Numbered from the stretch's first letter, positions 43,104 through 53,305 are shown. The stretch is DNA of 64,000 nucleotides from Rhodobacterales bacterium (GCA_008107755.1 VIRH01000105.1:1-64000); one strand, 5' to 3'. Notes: generated by a model not told the origin, from the letters alone. Program-made: numbers and translations.

Positions 43104-43583
43104 ATGGAAGATTGCGAATACCGCCATTTTGTCTGGAATTGGCTCTGCGGCGACAAACTGAAGTATCGGATCTTTCTGGAGACAGCCGTTGCCGGCCTCG
43201 TGGTGGCCGGCGGCATGGCGATCGTCAGAGAAACAGATGCAAGCGACCTTGCTTTGTTCGTCGTGCTGGGAGCGCTGGCTGGAGCGGTCGCAGGTCTCGC
43301 CTTGTCCGGTTGGTTCGGTCGCCCCGGCTACGCGGGTTGGTGCTGTGCCTTCCTCGCCTCGCTGATGGCCCCATCCCTCGGTGGGGCGGTCGCCGGAAGC
43401 CTGATTTTTCCGGGAGCAGGAACCATTGCGGGGTTTTTGTTGGCTCCCCACGTGATCGTCCTGCACCCCGTAACATCTGCCCTGTGGGCCATTTGTTTCG
43501 TCAGTATCCACCTGCACGTCCTCTCCATGCGCGATCGGACCGACGTCAGCCCCTCCAGGGTCGATGAAACGATATTCGATTGA
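43104..43583 (+). CDS. Small integral membrane protein, 159 aa
   Basis: Four hydrophobic segments (for example TAVAGLVVAGGMAIV, ALFVVLGALAGAVAGLALSG, CCAFLASLMAPSLGGAVAGS, LHPVTSALWAICFVSIHLHV). An AGGGACAGG ribosome site precedes the start. No family recognised. It converges with the diguanylate cyclase gene. Confidence 0.7.
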   Translation: MEDCEYRHFVWNWLCGDKLKYRIFLETAVAGLVVAGGMAIVRETDASDLALFVVLGALAGAVAGLALSGWFGRPGYAGWCCAFLASLMAPSLGGAVAGSLIFPGAGTIAGFLLAPHVIVLHPVTSALWAICFVSIHLHVLSMRDRTDVSPSRVDETIFD

Positions 43584-43620
43584 ATGGCCGGTTCTCGACC
43601 TTCGCTGCAAGGCAGCTGCC

Positions 43621-44886
43621 TCAGGCCGTGTCGTCGAGCCCGGACGCATAAACGCGGTTTCGACCCTGGCTCTTTGCCTCGTAAAGGCGTCGATCCGCAT
43701 TGCGAAACAACTCGCTCAAGCTTCGACCATCAGCCGGTGCACTTGAGATGCCGATGCTCACCGTCACCTTTTCGGAGAAATAAATGCTGCTGAACCGGTC
43801 GATGCTCTTTCTCAGCCGCTCGGCGAGCGACTTTGCCGCTTCCAGGGGCAGAGCCTCGCATAGAAGCACAAATTCCTCCCCCCCGATCCGGTACAGGTGA
43901 TCTTCGCTCCTGAGGTTCTCGATCATCAGCCGTGCGATTGCCTTCAGCACCTCGTCGCCGACCTGATGGCCAAGCCTGTCGTTTACCTGCTTGAAATGAT
44001 CGACATCGATGACGAGCAGCGACAGCGGACGCCCATCTCCCAGGTTCGCCTTCAGGATCGCCGGGCCCTGCTCGTCATACTGGCTGCGATGCAGCACGCC
44101 GGTCAGATGATCGCGGGTCGAGGCTTCCAGCAAGTCATAGTAGCGCTCGCGATAGGTCAGCGTGGCAAAGACGTCGCGCAGGGGCCGGTTGGAAATCCAG
44201 CGATCCTCCTCGCCGAAGTACTTCAGGTAAAGAACGAAGAGAACCGTGTAGACAATGGTGGCGCTCATCTTGGCGACCCAGCCGCCAAGGAAGACATTCC
44301 ACGGAGCGCCGGAAACGTAATGGAGCGCCAGAAAGAACCCGGCCTGATCGAAGGACAGCACAAGGGCTCCGCAGACCAGAAAGCGAAGCACCAGATGGCG
44401 TCCGAACCGGTCTCCAAGGAACTCGTAGAGAACGATGATCAGGATGGCATCCACGAAGAGCAGAAGCGTACCCCAGACCATCAGGAACCCCATCTCGTCC
44501 ACGAAGGCGATGTCGGGCAGCCTGCCCGCCGAGACGGCGACCGTATCGTGGTTCCTGAGAAGGATCACGAGGCCGACCATCAGGAAGTTGCCGATCAGGA
44601 GACCGTAGATCGGCTGACGGGCGACAAGGGCATCCTCCCGAATGTAAAGCAACAGGATCATCAACAGTTTGCCGGAGAATAGCACGGTCGAACCGGGTGA
44701 GATGATGCCGAAGGGAAGCTGAATGTAGAAGACGCTCGCCAGATAGGTCTCCAGAAAGTGCATGACCCCGATCGCGCACATGAAAACGCCGACGCCCGCA
44801 GCCCTGCGGCCATGCAAAAGCGCCATCATCACGGCGAAATAGAGCGCAGCCTGCGCCAAAAGAAGGAGCGTATTGGTGAGAGCCAT
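43621..44886 (-). CDS. Membrane-bound diguanylate cyclase (GGDEF), 421 aa
   Basis: Makes the second messenger cyclic di-GMP from two GTP. The N-terminal ~220 residues hold six to seven membrane segments, a likely sensor. The GGDEF domain (~255-415) has DHLTGVLHRSQYDE, then VDHFKQVNDRLGHQVGDEVL and the active site RIGGEEF (~333-339). There is no EAL domain and no clear RxxD inhibitory site (five residues before GGEEF is EDHLY), so product inhibition may be weak. The signal is unknown. Confidence 0.88.
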   Translation of the reverse strand: MALTNTLLLLAQAALYFAVMMALLHGRRAAGVGVFMCAIGVMHFLETYLASVFYIQLPFGIISPGSTVLFSGKLLMILLLYIREDALVARQPIYGLLIGNFLMVGLVILLRNHDTVAVSAGRLPDIAFVDEMGFLMVWGTLLLFVDAILIIVLYEFLGDRFGRHLVLRFLVCGALVLSFDQAGFFLALHYVSGAPWNVFLGGWVAKMSATIVYTVLFVLYLKYFGEEDRWISNRPLRDVFATLTYRERYYDLLEASTRDHLTGVLHRSQYDEQGPAILKANLGDGRPLSLLVIDVDHFKQVNDRLGHQVGDEVLKAIARLMIENLRSEDHLYRIGGEEFVLLCEALPLEAAKSLAERLRKSIDRFSSIYFSEKVTVSIGISSAPADGRSLSELFRNADRRLYEAKSQGRNRVYASGLDDTA

Positions 44887-45076
44887 AGGCGAGAGCTAGC
44901 AATGGAGGGAAACTTGCACGTTAACTATATGCAGCGATTCTGGCCGTCCTTGAAACCCGAAACGCACCTCCCCGCCAGAAATTAGACAAAATTGTGGCGC
45001 GGCAAAGCTGTGGCAACAGTCACCAGCCTCTCACTCTCCTTGCGTGACCCCGATGACGAGGTTGCCTGGAAAGGCG

Positions 45077-45703
45077 TCATTCTGCCGGATCGATGACCAG
45101 CAGAAGACGCGCCGGGCTGCCCGAAACCATGGCGGGCGACCGGTGAAGGAGGCCGGTTGCCTCCTCGCCCGGCCATGTCCGTCCGCGGAACAGCCCGACA
45201 GAACCGCCCGGCAAAGCGCGGATCCGTTTTTCGTCGTCCGGCGCGCAGTCTGAAACATACTCACTGCCACCGCCTCTGTAGGCGCAAAGCAGGCGGGCGG
45301 CGACGTTGTCGACATGAAACTTCGGACACATGATCTCGCTCGAAACATCCAGGCGCACCCGCACCAATCGTATGTCGAGCACTTTGGCAAACATCAGTGC
45401 CCGTGCAGCCGCATCGCTTGCCAGCATGTCGCGTTCAACGCACAACGGTGTCCTGTAATTCTCGCAGGCGGTGATGACGGCCGCCTCTACCAGATGGACA
45501 GGAACAACCGTGCGCAGAACCGGCAAGTGCTCGTCGGCGAGACCCGCGAGCCATGTCCGGAAGGCGTTCACGGGGTCTCGTTTCCAGATCACCGCGGCAA
45601 CCCCTGGCAGCCCGATATCGTCCAGAATGTCTGGCGTCCGCCCGACGAGTACATCCCGGGCGACGGGGGCCCTGCCGGAAAGTCCGGCTTGCAGGGGCCT
45701 CAC
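45077..45703 (-). CDS. DUF1826 protein, 208 aa
   Basis: Contains the usual DUF1826 end [20 protein letters not shown] and VIDPAE, and [20 protein letters not shown] in the middle (His and Asp that could hold metal). It begins with GTG overlapping the stop of the zinc-linked GTPase gene (GTGA), so both share one mRNA under the Zur box. DUF1826 genes are often next to COG0523 genes in zinc regulons. Exact function unknown. Confidence 0.75.
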   Translation of the reverse strand: MRPLQAGLSGRAPVARDVLVGRTPDILDDIGLPGVAAVIWKRDPVNAFRTWLAGLADEHLPVLRTVVPVHLVEAAVITACENYRTPLCVERDMLASDAAARALMFAKVLDIRLVRVRLDVSSEIMCPKFHVDNVAARLLCAYRGGGSEYVSDCAPDDEKRIRALPGGSVGLFRGRTWPGEEATGLLHRSPAMVSGSPARLLLVIDPAE

Positions 45704-46914
45704 GCCGCCTGCTCCTCGCGGCGCCAGGGCGCAAAGGGATCGGGCAGATCCCGAAAGGCTGACAGGTCATCGCCATGGGTTTCATCGAGAAGGCAATCAT
45801 CGAGACGCGCTTTCAGCGCGGGCCAGTCGATACCCGCACCGATGAAAACGATCTCCTGACGCCGGTCACCGAACGGCTCCACCCAGCGAGACCTAGCAAA
45901 TTCCCGTGCGCGCGGATCCTGCGGCCAGCGGCTTTCGGGAACCGATGCCCACCAGCGGCCGATCGGGCTGACGCTGGACAGCGCACCGGCCAGCGAAAAC
46001 TCCGCGACCCAGTCCGGACGCGTCGCCAGCCAGAAGTGCCCCTTGGCGCGGATGACGCCTGGCAGGGCGCCGTTCAGCACCGCGTGGATCCTGGCCGGTT
46101 CGAAAGGCCTCTGCGCCCGGTAGACGAACGACGCAACGCCGTATTCTTCCGTTTCCGGCACATGGTCCGCAAAGCCATAGAGTTCCTTGGCCCAGAGCGG
46201 GTGCTCATGCGCCTTCTGGAAATCGAACAGACCCGTGTTCAGGATTGCTGCGGCGGGCACTTCCGAATAGTCGACCTCCAGAATCCGGGCATCCGCGTTC
46301 AGGCTGCGAATGATCTTGCGCGCGGCATCGACCTGCTCCGGCTGCGCCGCACTCACCTTGTTGAGAACGACCACGTCGGCAAATTCGATCTGGTCGGTCA
46401 GGAGATGCACCAGCGTCCGTTCGTCCTCCTCGCCAAGCGTCTCGCCGCGATCGCTCAGAAAGTCATGGCTCGAGTAATCCTTCAGAAGATTGACCGCATC
46501 GACGACCGTCACCATCGTATCTAGCCGCGCCACATCCGCCAGGCTGTCGCCCGCTTCGTCGCGGAACTCGAATGTTGCGGCGACCGGCAGCGGTTCGGAA
46601 ATTCCGGTGGATTCGATCAGCAGGTAGTCGAATTTCCCTTCCCCCGCGAGCCGGCGCACTTCGTTCAGAAGATCATCGCGAAGCGTGCAGCAGATGCAGC
46701 CGTTGGACATTTCCACCAGCGTTTCCTCGGTCTGGCTGAGCTCCGCTCCGCCCGCGCGCACAAGATCCGCATCTATGTTCACCTCCGACATGTCGTTGAC
46801 GATCACAGCGACCTTGAGCCCTTCCCGGTTGTTCAAAACCCGGTTCAACAGGGTGGTCTTGCCGGCGCCGAGAAAGCCGGAAAGAACGGTGACGGGAAGA
46901 CGGGTATCGGACAC
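45700..46914 (-). CDS. COG0523 (CobW/ZNG1-type) GTPase, 404 aa
   Basis: G3E-family metallochaperone GTPase. Walker [10 protein letters not shown] at ~12-20, the metal-binding CxCC motif in [15 protein letters not shown] (~72-76), ESTGISEP (Walker B region), VVLNKVSA (NKxD-like, base recognition) and a C-terminal CobW_C domain with FWLATRP. The Zur box overlapping the promoter shows control by zinc, so it probably passes zinc to essential proteins when zinc is scarce. It is transcribed with the DUF1826 gene. Confidence 0.88.
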   Translation of the reverse strand: MSDTRLPVTVLSGFLGAGKTTLLNRVLNNREGLKVAVIVNDMSEVNIDADLVRAGGAELSQTEETLVEMSNGCICCTLRDDLLNEVRRLAGEGKFDYLLIESTGISEPLPVAATFEFRDEAGDSLADVARLDTMVTVVDAVNLLKDYSSHDFLSDRGETLGEEDERTLVHLLTDQIEFADVVVLNKVSAAQPEQVDAARKIIRSLNADARILEVDYSEVPAAAILNTGLFDFQKAHEHPLWAKELYGFADHVPETEEYGVASFVYRAQRPFEPARIHAVLNGALPGVIRAKGHFWLATRPDWVAEFSLAGALSSVSPIGRWWASVPESRWPQDPRAREFARSRWVEPFGDRRQEIVFIGAGIDWPALKARLDDCLLDETHGDDLSAFRDLPDPFAPWRREEQAA

Positions 46915-46932
46915 GGAAGCCTCCTTCAGGTT

Positions 46933-46952
46933 TGTAATGTTATTACGTTACA
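46933..46952 (-). promoter_or_regulatory. Zur box upstream of the COG0523 gene
   Basis: TGTAATGTTATTACGTTACA: arms TGTAATGT and ACGTTACA match in 7 of 8 positions. It fits the known alphaproteobacterial Zur pattern and ends 18 bp before the start codon. Confidence 0.8.
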
Positions 46953-47124
46953 TATCTGACGAATGTCTGACTGGCAAGCGGCAGAAACGTCTGGCGACGG
47001 AAAGCCGGTGACATGTCAGTCTCGGGCAACCGGCATCGGACTGAGGTATTGCCTCAACTGGAAGTTCTCGCCCTGGTTTGCTATCGATACGTCAGTCCCA
47101 TAAAGAGATGGTTTGCAGAAGCCG

Positions 47125-47574
47125 ATGCCCGACACCGTTTCCAGCCTGCCGGAAGAGGTCCCTGACGCCACGCCTGAAACCGGTGATCGCAACCTGATCG
47201 TGTTCGATGCGCACTGCATCTTGTGCTCCGGCTTCGCGCGGTTCATGGCCAACCATGACCATCACGCGGGATACCGTTTCGTCAGCGCCCAGTCGCAGCG
47301 CGGCCAGGAACTCTACCGCCGCCTTGGCCTCGATCCGGCATTGATGGAAACGAACATCGTCATGCTAAACGGTCGCGCCTATACGAAGATGGCCTCCTTC
47401 ACGGCCGCGATGAAAAGCATTGGCTGGCCCTGGCGGGTCCTCACCGTGCTGGACATCCTCCCCCGTCCCTTTGCCAATTGGCTCTACGACCGGATCGCCC
47501 GCAACCGCTACCGGTTCGGCCGGCGATCCTGCGCCCTGCCGTCAAAGGAGCTCAAGGACCGGCTGCTTGACTGA
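47125..47574 (+). CDS. DCC-family (DUF393) thiol-disulfide oxidoreductase-like protein, 149 aa
   Basis: The DCC signature is in NLIVFDAHCILCSGFARFM (D, then CxxC), followed by YRFVSAQSQRGQELYRRLGL and a C-terminal helix set with WPWRVLTVLDILPRP and LYDRIARNRYRFGRR, all normal for this family. Predicted thiol-disulfide enzyme in the cytoplasm; substrate unknown. Its stop overlaps the start of the next gene, so the two are probably co-translated. ATG 47125 is chosen over TTG 47113. Confidence 0.8.
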   Translation: MPDTVSSLPEEVPDATPETGDRNLIVFDAHCILCSGFARFMANHDHHAGYRFVSAQSQRGQELYRRLGLDPALMETNIVMLNGRAYTKMASFTAAMKSIGWPWRVLTVLDILPRPFANWLYDRIARNRYRFGRRSCALPSKELKDRLLD

Positions 47575-49294
47575 GGCGCGGGCGCGGAAGCGCGTCGTCA
47601 TTCTGGGAGGCTACGGCGTTTTCGGCGGAAAGCTGGCGGAAGCATTGCTCGGAAAGACCCGGTTCGACGTCATCGTCGCCGGCAGGTCCCTCGCCTCGGC
47701 GACGAGCTTCTGTGAGCGCCACGGCGGCTGCCCCGCGCGCCTCGATCGTACTCTGTCCAGTTTCGCAGAGGATCTGGCGTTGCTGTCGCCGCATATCACT
47801 GTCGATGCAGCGGGTCCCTTTCAGGCTTACGGGGACAGCCCCTACGCTGTCGCCGAGGCAGCCTTGCAGGCAGGCAGTCACTACCTTGACCTTTCAGATG
47901 ATGCCGCCTTCGCAAGCGGCTTGTGCGTCTTTGATCGAGCGTTCAAGGACAGGTCTCTGGTCGCTCTGTCCGGCGTTTCCAGCGTTCCGGCGCTCTCGTC
48001 GGCCGCGGTCGAAACGCTGAGAAAGGATCTCGGCCGCATCGACACCATCGAAACCATCATCTTGCCGGGTAACCGCGCGCCGCGCGGATTGTCGGTGATC
48101 CGGGCCATCCTTTCTCAGGCAGGACAGCCTGTTGACGAGTTTCGCGGCGGACGCCATGTGACTGTTCCTGGCTGGTCAGGCCTCGAGCGGCGCACGCTTT
48201 GGACCGATGGGAATTCCAGACTGTCTCCAAGATGGAGCAGCACGATCGGCGCCCCGGACACTGCGCTTTTTCCAAAGCGCTATGGCGCACTTTCGGTTCG
48301 CTTTCGCGCCGGTCTGGAACTCGGTCTTCTGCACATCGGTCTCTGGTGCCTGTCGTGGCCCGTTCGTCTTGGCCTGTCGACAACCCTCGAACCTCTCGCC
48401 GGCGTCATTCGCCATGCCGCAGGCTGGTTCGAGAACTTCGGTTCGGACCGGGGCGGAATGGAAGTCCGGATCGGCGGACTGGACCACACTGGCCGCCCCT
48501 TCGTCCGTATCTGGACTCTCACGGCAGGCGCAGGGGATGGCCCGCATATCCCGGCCGTACCGGGTGCCATCCTTTGCAGTCTCATTGATGAAGACAGGAT
48601 ATCGCCCGGGGCACGCCCCTGTGTCGGCGAGTTCGATCTTCGTGAAGTGGAAGAAGCCACCGGCCATCTGGAGGTCGAAACCGCGTCAAGATCCGACGAG
48701 ACGCCCACAGTCTTTCAGAAGGCACTGGCGCAGAACTTTTACGAACTCCCCGCACAGGTCCGCGAGTTGCACACCGTCTTGGATCTGCGGCATTGGTCCG
48801 GCAAGGCACGGGTGAGCCGTGGCAAGTCCACGTTCGGCGATCTGATCTGCCGGATGGTCGGATTTCCCGAAGCCGGCGAGGACACTCCGGTTGCCGTCAC
48901 GATCGAGCAAAAGGGTGAAGCCGAAATCTGGAAGCGAACCTTTGGCGGCAGGAAATTCAGGTCGGTGCTCTCCCCGTCCGGGGCACCAGGTTCGGGAAGG
49001 GTGTCAGAGCGCTTTGGCCCCTTGTCCTTTTCGATCGATCTCCGCGTGAGCGACGGAAAGCTCCACTTTCCGGTCTCGCGCGGCACCCTCCTCGGCATTC
49101 CGATTCCTGACTGGTTGCTTCCGATCAGCGAAACCACCGAGCAGGTTCAGAAAGATACCTTCAGCTTTGATGTGAAAGTGTCGATGCGCGGGATCGGACT
49201 GCTCGTCCGCTATCAGGGCTGGCTGCGCCCGGACCACATTCCGGGAGAAACGAGGGAAGACGCGCCGGCTTCCGCCGACTTGCCGGGCTCGTGA
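47567..49294 (+). CDS. Saccharopine dehydrogenase-like protein with DUF4166 domain, 575 aa
   Basis: Residues ~8-130 form an NAD(P)-binding Rossmann domain (VVILGGYGVFGGKLAEALLG, then TVDAAGPFQAYGDSPYAVAE). The C-terminal ~180 residues look like DUF4166: QNFYELPAQVRELH, SGKARVSRGKSTFGDLICRM, SERFGPLSFSIDLRVSDGKL. The start is probably TTG 47567 with AAGGA upstream, overlapping the DCC gene. The domain pair is known in proteobacteria; its reaction is not. The DCC partner suggests a joint redox function. Confidence 0.75.
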   Translation: MTEARARKRVVILGGYGVFGGKLAEALLGKTRFDVIVAGRSLASATSFCERHGGCPARLDRTLSSFAEDLALLSPHITVDAAGPFQAYGDSPYAVAEAALQAGSHYLDLSDDAAFASGLCVFDRAFKDRSLVALSGVSSVPALSSAAVETLRKDLGRIDTIETIILPGNRAPRGLSVIRAILSQAGQPVDEFRGGRHVTVPGWSGLERRTLWTDGNSRLSPRWSSTIGAPDTALFPKRYGALSVRFRAGLELGLLHIGLWCLSWPVRLGLSTTLEPLAGVIRHAAGWFENFGSDRGGMEVRIGGLDHTGRPFVRIWTLTAGAGDGPHIPAVPGAILCSLIDEDRISPGARPCVGEFDLREVEEATGHLEVETASRSDETPTVFQKALAQNFYELPAQVRELHTVLDLRHWSGKARVSRGKSTFGDLICRMVGFPEAGEDTPVAVTIEQKGEAEIWKRTFGGRKFRSVLSPSGAPGSGRVSERFGPLSFSIDLRVSDGKLHFPVSRGTLLGIPIPDWLLPISETTEQVQKDTFSFDVKVSMRGIGLLVRYQGWLRPDHIPGETREDAPASADLPGS

Positions 49295-49478
49295 GATCGC
49301 CTTCGCCAGCCGCTTTTTGCTGTCACGCCCCGGCATCTGCATGTCCTCAGGAGCAAAGCGGAAAGATTGTCCCTAGGGACAATTCCCCGTTTGACTTCAA
49401 CGACTTTAGACCCAATCTTGCAATTCTGGGCCTATCGCCTGAATCAGATTGTCAGCGACTTCATCCGGAATTTCAGAA

Positions 49479-50228
49479 ATGTCTGCCGCCTCGCGCCTCT
49501 CAGTCAACGTCAATGCCATCGCCATGCTGCGCAACCGCCGCGACCTGCCCTGGCCGAGCGTCACCGGGCTTGCCGCGCTGGCGATGGAAGCCGGTGCCAA
49601 GGGCATTACCGTGCACCCGCGCCCGGACGAACGGCACATCCGCAAGACCGATGTCTTCGACCTTGCCGAACTGATTGAGGAGCGGTTCCCGAACAAGGAA
49701 CTCTGCCTTGAGGGCTACCCGTCACCGGACTTCCTGAAGCTGGTCGAGGAGGCCCGGCCGGAGCAGGTGCTCTTCGTGCCGGACGACCCGACGCAGAACA
49801 CGTCAGATCACGGCTGGGACTTTTCCAAAGACACCGGCAACCTGGAAACCGCGATTGCCGCCGCGAAGGAATGGGCCGTGACCGTTTCGCTGTTCTGTGA
49901 TCCCGATCCGGACGCACCGGCACATGCAGCGCGTCTTGGCGCGGAACGTATCGAGATCTACACCGGCCCCTACGGCGCCTGTCACGCGTCGCCCGATCAG
50001 GCCGCCAGGGAACTGGACAAGGTGGTCGCAGCGGCCGAAGCGGCCCGCGACGCAGGGCTCGGTGTCAATGCCGGTCACGACCTGACGGTCGAAAATATCC
50101 CGCCGCTGATCGAGCGCGTCCCGTTCATCCGGGAGATGTCGATCGGCCATGGCTTCACGGCGGATGCGCTGGTCTACGGCTTTGCCGAAAGCGTCAAACG
50201 GTTCCGCAGCGCCATGGGCGAACTCTGA
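49479..50228 (+). CDS. pdxJ: Pyridoxine 5'-phosphate synthase, 249 aa
   Basis: Last step of de novo vitamin B6 synthesis: condenses 1-deoxyxylulose 5-phosphate and 3-amino-2-oxopropyl phosphate. TIM-barrel motifs are intact: LSVNVNAIAMLRNRR, GITVHPRPDERHI (active-site His), CLEGYPSPDF, VTVSLFCDPD, IEIYTGPYG and GLGVNAGHDL to EMSIGHGFTADAL. The ATG at 49479 fits the family start; an in-frame ATG 10 codons upstream is less likely. The length is normal. Confidence 0.95.
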   Translation: MSAASRLSVNVNAIAMLRNRRDLPWPSVTGLAALAMEAGAKGITVHPRPDERHIRKTDVFDLAELIEERFPNKELCLEGYPSPDFLKLVEEARPEQVLFVPDDPTQNTSDHGWDFSKDTGNLETAIAAAKEWAVTVSLFCDPDPDAPAHAARLGAERIEIYTGPYGACHASPDQAARELDKVVAAAEAARDAGLGVNAGHDLTVENIPPLIERVPFIREMSIGHGFTADALVYGFAESVKRFRSAMGEL

Positions 50229-50281
50229 TCCGCTTGCGCATCTGATATCCGCAACTGCCCGTCTGGTCGAAGCGCCCCTGG

Positions 50282-52003
50282 TTACGAGGGACGCAGCGCC
50301 TCGACATCCTCATCCGCCTCCGAGGACGGGCTGACACCCAGCATGACCGCCGAGCGTCGAATGATGTTTGCCGCGATCGGAGCCGCGCTGAAGCCGGCTG
50401 TTGCGGAGCGTTCGGAGTTTTCCCTCTTCGGCTCGTCGATGATCGTCAGAACGACATATTGCGGATCCTCGATGGGAAACGCCGCGACGAAGGCGTTGAA
50501 GTTCTTGTCTTTCGAATAGCGCCCATCAACAACCTTTTCCGCAGTACCGGTCTTGCCGCCGACATGGAAGCCGGGCACGGTGCCGCGCTTTCCCGAACCG
50601 CCACGGGCCGTTGCATTCAGCCTGTAGAGGTACCGCATGTCCTGGCTGGTTCTTGCATCAACGACCTGACTGGAAACCGCCAGCGCCTCTTCCTGGTCCC
50701 TGGGAAAGAATGTCGGCGGCATCAGACGCCCGCCGTTCATCAGGGCAACAACGCCGGCAGCCGTCTGCAGCGGTGTCGTTGAAAATCCGTGCCCGAAGGA
50801 TGCGGTGATCGAATGGACCTTTTTCCAGACCCTCGGCTCCTGAGGCGACGCCACCTCCGGCAGTTCCGTCGAAATGCGGTCGAGCAGACCGATCCGCTTC
50901 AGGAACTCCCGATGCCCCTCGATGCCGACAACTTCCGCCTCCAGCGCCGAGCCGATATTCGAGGAGTAGATGAAGACCTCCGGAACGGTCAGCACCCGAT
51001 GCTTGCCGTGAAAGTCGTGAACGGTCTGGCGGCCGATCCGGATAGGCCGGCTGGCGTCGAAGGTACTGTCGAGCGTGACCTGGCCGCTATCGAGTGCCAT
51101 TGCCGTGGTGAAGCTCTTGATGGTCGAGCCCATCTCGTAAAGGCCGGCGGACATGCGGTTCAGTTTGTCCGGCCGCAGCGCATCGATCGGATTGTCCGGA
51201 TCGAAATCTGGCACGGAGGTCATGGCAACGACCTCGCCGGTCTTGGCATTGATAACGACTGCCCCCGCCGCCTTGGCGCGGAACCGGGTCATTGCATCGA
51301 TCACTTCATCCCGGACGATGTGCTGGACACGCAGGTCGATCGACAGCCGCACCGGCGCCAGGTCTCCCGACGTCGCGAGCCCCAGCATCTGAAGGTCGGC
51401 AAGCCCCTGATCGTCTATGTATTTCTCGAGGCCGGAAATGCCCTTGTTGTCCAGATTGGTGAGCCCGAGGATATAGGACGTGGTTGCCCCGGCGGTGTAA
51501 AGACGTCTCGTTTCCGTCCGGAAGCCCAGGCCCGGCAGGCCGAGATGCATGATCGCGTCGCGCTGTTGCGGCGAGAGCCGGCGGCGAAGCCAGATGAAGC
51601 CCCTGTCGCCGCGCAGCTTCTCGAATGTGTCCGCCCGGTCTAGATCGGGAAACACTGTCGCAAGTCCTTCGACCACCTCGTCCGCATCGATTATCCGCCG
51701 TGGCTCCGCATAGAGCGAATAGGCCTTGATGTCCGTTGCAAGCAGAACGCCGTTTCGGTCGAGGATATCAGGACGCGCCACCGTCGGGCTGATCCAGGGA
51801 CTGCCCACATCCTCGACATTCTGCGAGGCAAGATAGACGAGCCGGCCGCCGATGGCCGCGAACACGCAAACAAAGGCAAGCATGACGACCCGGGCACGAT
51901 TGCGCATGCTGCCGTAACCCGCACCCGAGATGCGGCGCTGAAACGTCCTGCCCGACAGGACCATGCCGACGTCGGGGTCTCCGAGACTTTTCAGCGAAGT
52001 CAT
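50282..52003 (-). CDS. FtsI-type penicillin-binding protein, 573 aa
   Basis: Septal-type peptidoglycan transpeptidase. A membrane helix is at ~38-55 (VVMLAFVCVFAAIGGRLVYL), a PBP dimer domain follows, and the transpeptidase has SxxK as STIK (~295), SSN (~346) and KTGTAEK (~482). All catalytic residues are present. It is not in a division-wall cluster, so it is likely a second FtsI paralogue, which alphaproteobacteria often carry. A cytoplasmic tail of ~35 residues precedes the helix. Confidence 0.9.
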   Translation of the reverse strand: MTSLKSLGDPDVGMVLSGRTFQRRISGAGYGSMRNRARVVMLAFVCVFAAIGGRLVYLASQNVEDVGSPWISPTVARPDILDRNGVLLATDIKAYSLYAEPRRIIDADEVVEGLATVFPDLDRADTFEKLRGDRGFIWLRRRLSPQQRDAIMHLGLPGLGFRTETRRLYTAGATTSYILGLTNLDNKGISGLEKYIDDQGLADLQMLGLATSGDLAPVRLSIDLRVQHIVRDEVIDAMTRFRAKAAGAVVINAKTGEVVAMTSVPDFDPDNPIDALRPDKLNRMSAGLYEMGSTIKSFTTAMALDSGQVTLDSTFDASRPIRIGRQTVHDFHGKHRVLTVPEVFIYSSNIGSALEAEVVGIEGHREFLKRIGLLDRISTELPEVASPQEPRVWKKVHSITASFGHGFSTTPLQTAAGVVALMNGGRLMPPTFFPRDQEEALAVSSQVVDARTSQDMRYLYRLNATARGGSGKRGTVPGFHVGGKTGTAEKVVDGRYSKDKNFNAFVAAFPIEDPQYVVLTIIDEPKRENSERSATAGFSAAPIAANIIRRSAVMLGVSPSSEADEDVEALRPS

Positions 52004-52507
52004 AGATGATCAATCCTTGTGTAGGTGGCAGCAACGTGCGCGTCACGAAACACTGTCGAGGAGGGAAACGTCGGCAGGCGACTGAGGGCGCATCTTACAG
52101 ACGCTCGGCAAGCATCACACCGGGTAACGCAAAATGATAAAATTTACCTAAATCAAACGTAAACTTTTAAGCACCCTGTGGAGATCTCCCCGCCGATTTG
52201 ACACGCAAATCCAGCGCGCCGAAACCCGTGAGCGCGGCACCAGAAACATCGCACAGGGCCGGTCGAGTTGGGCCAGCGCGTCGTTGAAACGGATAGTTTT
52301 CCGATGAGGGTTGCCGTCTCTCCGTGGCCAATGACCAGCGCGGCGAGGTTCGCGCCAACGGCAATCGCCAGGGCATGAAAGTTGCGACCGATCAGCCAAT
52401 CAGGATTGAGAGGCGCCGGCTCCTTGCGTTCTCCCGCGCCCAAGTCGAGCGGCCAGGGACCGGGAGGAACGCATCTGGAACCGGTGCCCTGGCATAACGG
52501 ATGTTTC
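52004..52507. other. Gap between PBP and siderophore reductase genes
   Basis: About 500 bases with no supported gene. Two overlapping minus-strand frames of 83 and 96 codons exist, but neither has an RBS or a recognisable domain. The part near 52060-52150 is AT-rich and could hold the PBP promoter. Confidence 0.4.
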
Positions 52508-53305
52508 TTACGCCGCCTCGGCCCGCTTCATTTTCTGATGCTCGTCCTCGACCAGCCCGATTTTCCAGTACCCGGAAATATAGGTGTCCTTCTTCGGAAC
52601 GCCGCGCACGTTGTGCAGATGATCACGCAGAGCCCGGATGACCGAGCTTTCGCCCGCGATACAGGTCTGCATGACGCCGTCGGGCCAATCCATGTTGGAG
52701 ATGAAATCGACCTGGGCGGTGGACGGACTGTGGGTGTCGGGATGAAGCAGCCACACGATCCTGACGCCGGCCGGCGCCGAGATCTCCCGGATGTCGGCTT
52801 CGGTCGGCACTTCAAACAAGACAACACCTCTGGCATCGGCCGGCATCGCCTCAAGCGTTGCCTCAACGACGGGCATGGCCGAAAGATCCGCCGCGAGCAG
52901 GTACCAGTCGGCGTAGAACTCCGTGATCTTAGGCGCGCTTGGTCCGAGAAACCCCAGAAAACTGCCGGGGCCGGCCGCCTGGGCCCAGCGCGTTGCCGGG
53001 CCCTCGTCACCATGCGCAACAAAGTCGATATCAAGTTCCAGAGCGTCCGGGCGGAACGAACGGACCGTGTAGGTCCTGATCGGATGGACCCGTTCCTCCG
53101 GACCATCGAGTGCGAAATGCGCCTCGAACGTCTCCCTGCTCTCCCCGTCCCGAGGCAGGACGATCTTGCAGTTGGCGCCTTCATGGTTTTTGGGAAAGCC
53201 CTCAAGCTCCGGGCCTGCAAAGGTCACGCGGATGAAATTGGGGCTGAGATAACGGGTGGACTGAACGGTGAGGAAGCTGGGACGGCTGCGGGGACGTTTT
53301 GCCAA
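52508..53305 (-). CDS. Siderophore-interacting protein (FAD-dependent ferric reductase), 265 aa
   Basis: Releases iron from ferric siderophores by reduction in the cytoplasm (ViuB/SIP family). N-terminal FAD-binding barrel: LSPNFIRVTFAG, then HPIRTYTVRSF with the RxYTxR flavin signature; the NAD(P)H-binding part has WYLLAADLSAMPVVEATLEA and the C-terminal QTCIAGESSVIRALRDHL and GYWKIG. A TGA-N9-TCA iron box lies 20 bp upstream, so it is probably induced in low iron. No siderophore genes are next to it. Confidence 0.9.
   Translation of the reverse strand: MAKRPRSRPSFLTVQSTRYLSPNFIRVTFAGPELEGFPKNHEGANCKIVLPRDGESRETFEAHFALDGPEERVHPIRTYTVRSFRPDALELDIDFVAHGDEGPATRWAQAAGPGSFLGFLGPSAPKITEFYADWYLLAADLSAMPVVEATLEAMPADARGVVLFEVPTEADIREISAPAGVRIVWLLHPDTHSPSTAQVDFISNMDWPDGVMQTCIAGESSVIRALRDHLHNVRGVPKKDTYISGYWKIGLVEDEHQKMKRAEAA

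Noticed and set aside
52148-52443. Two short minus-strand frames before the PBP gene
   Set aside because: No RBS or domain, and the two frames compete for the same DNA.
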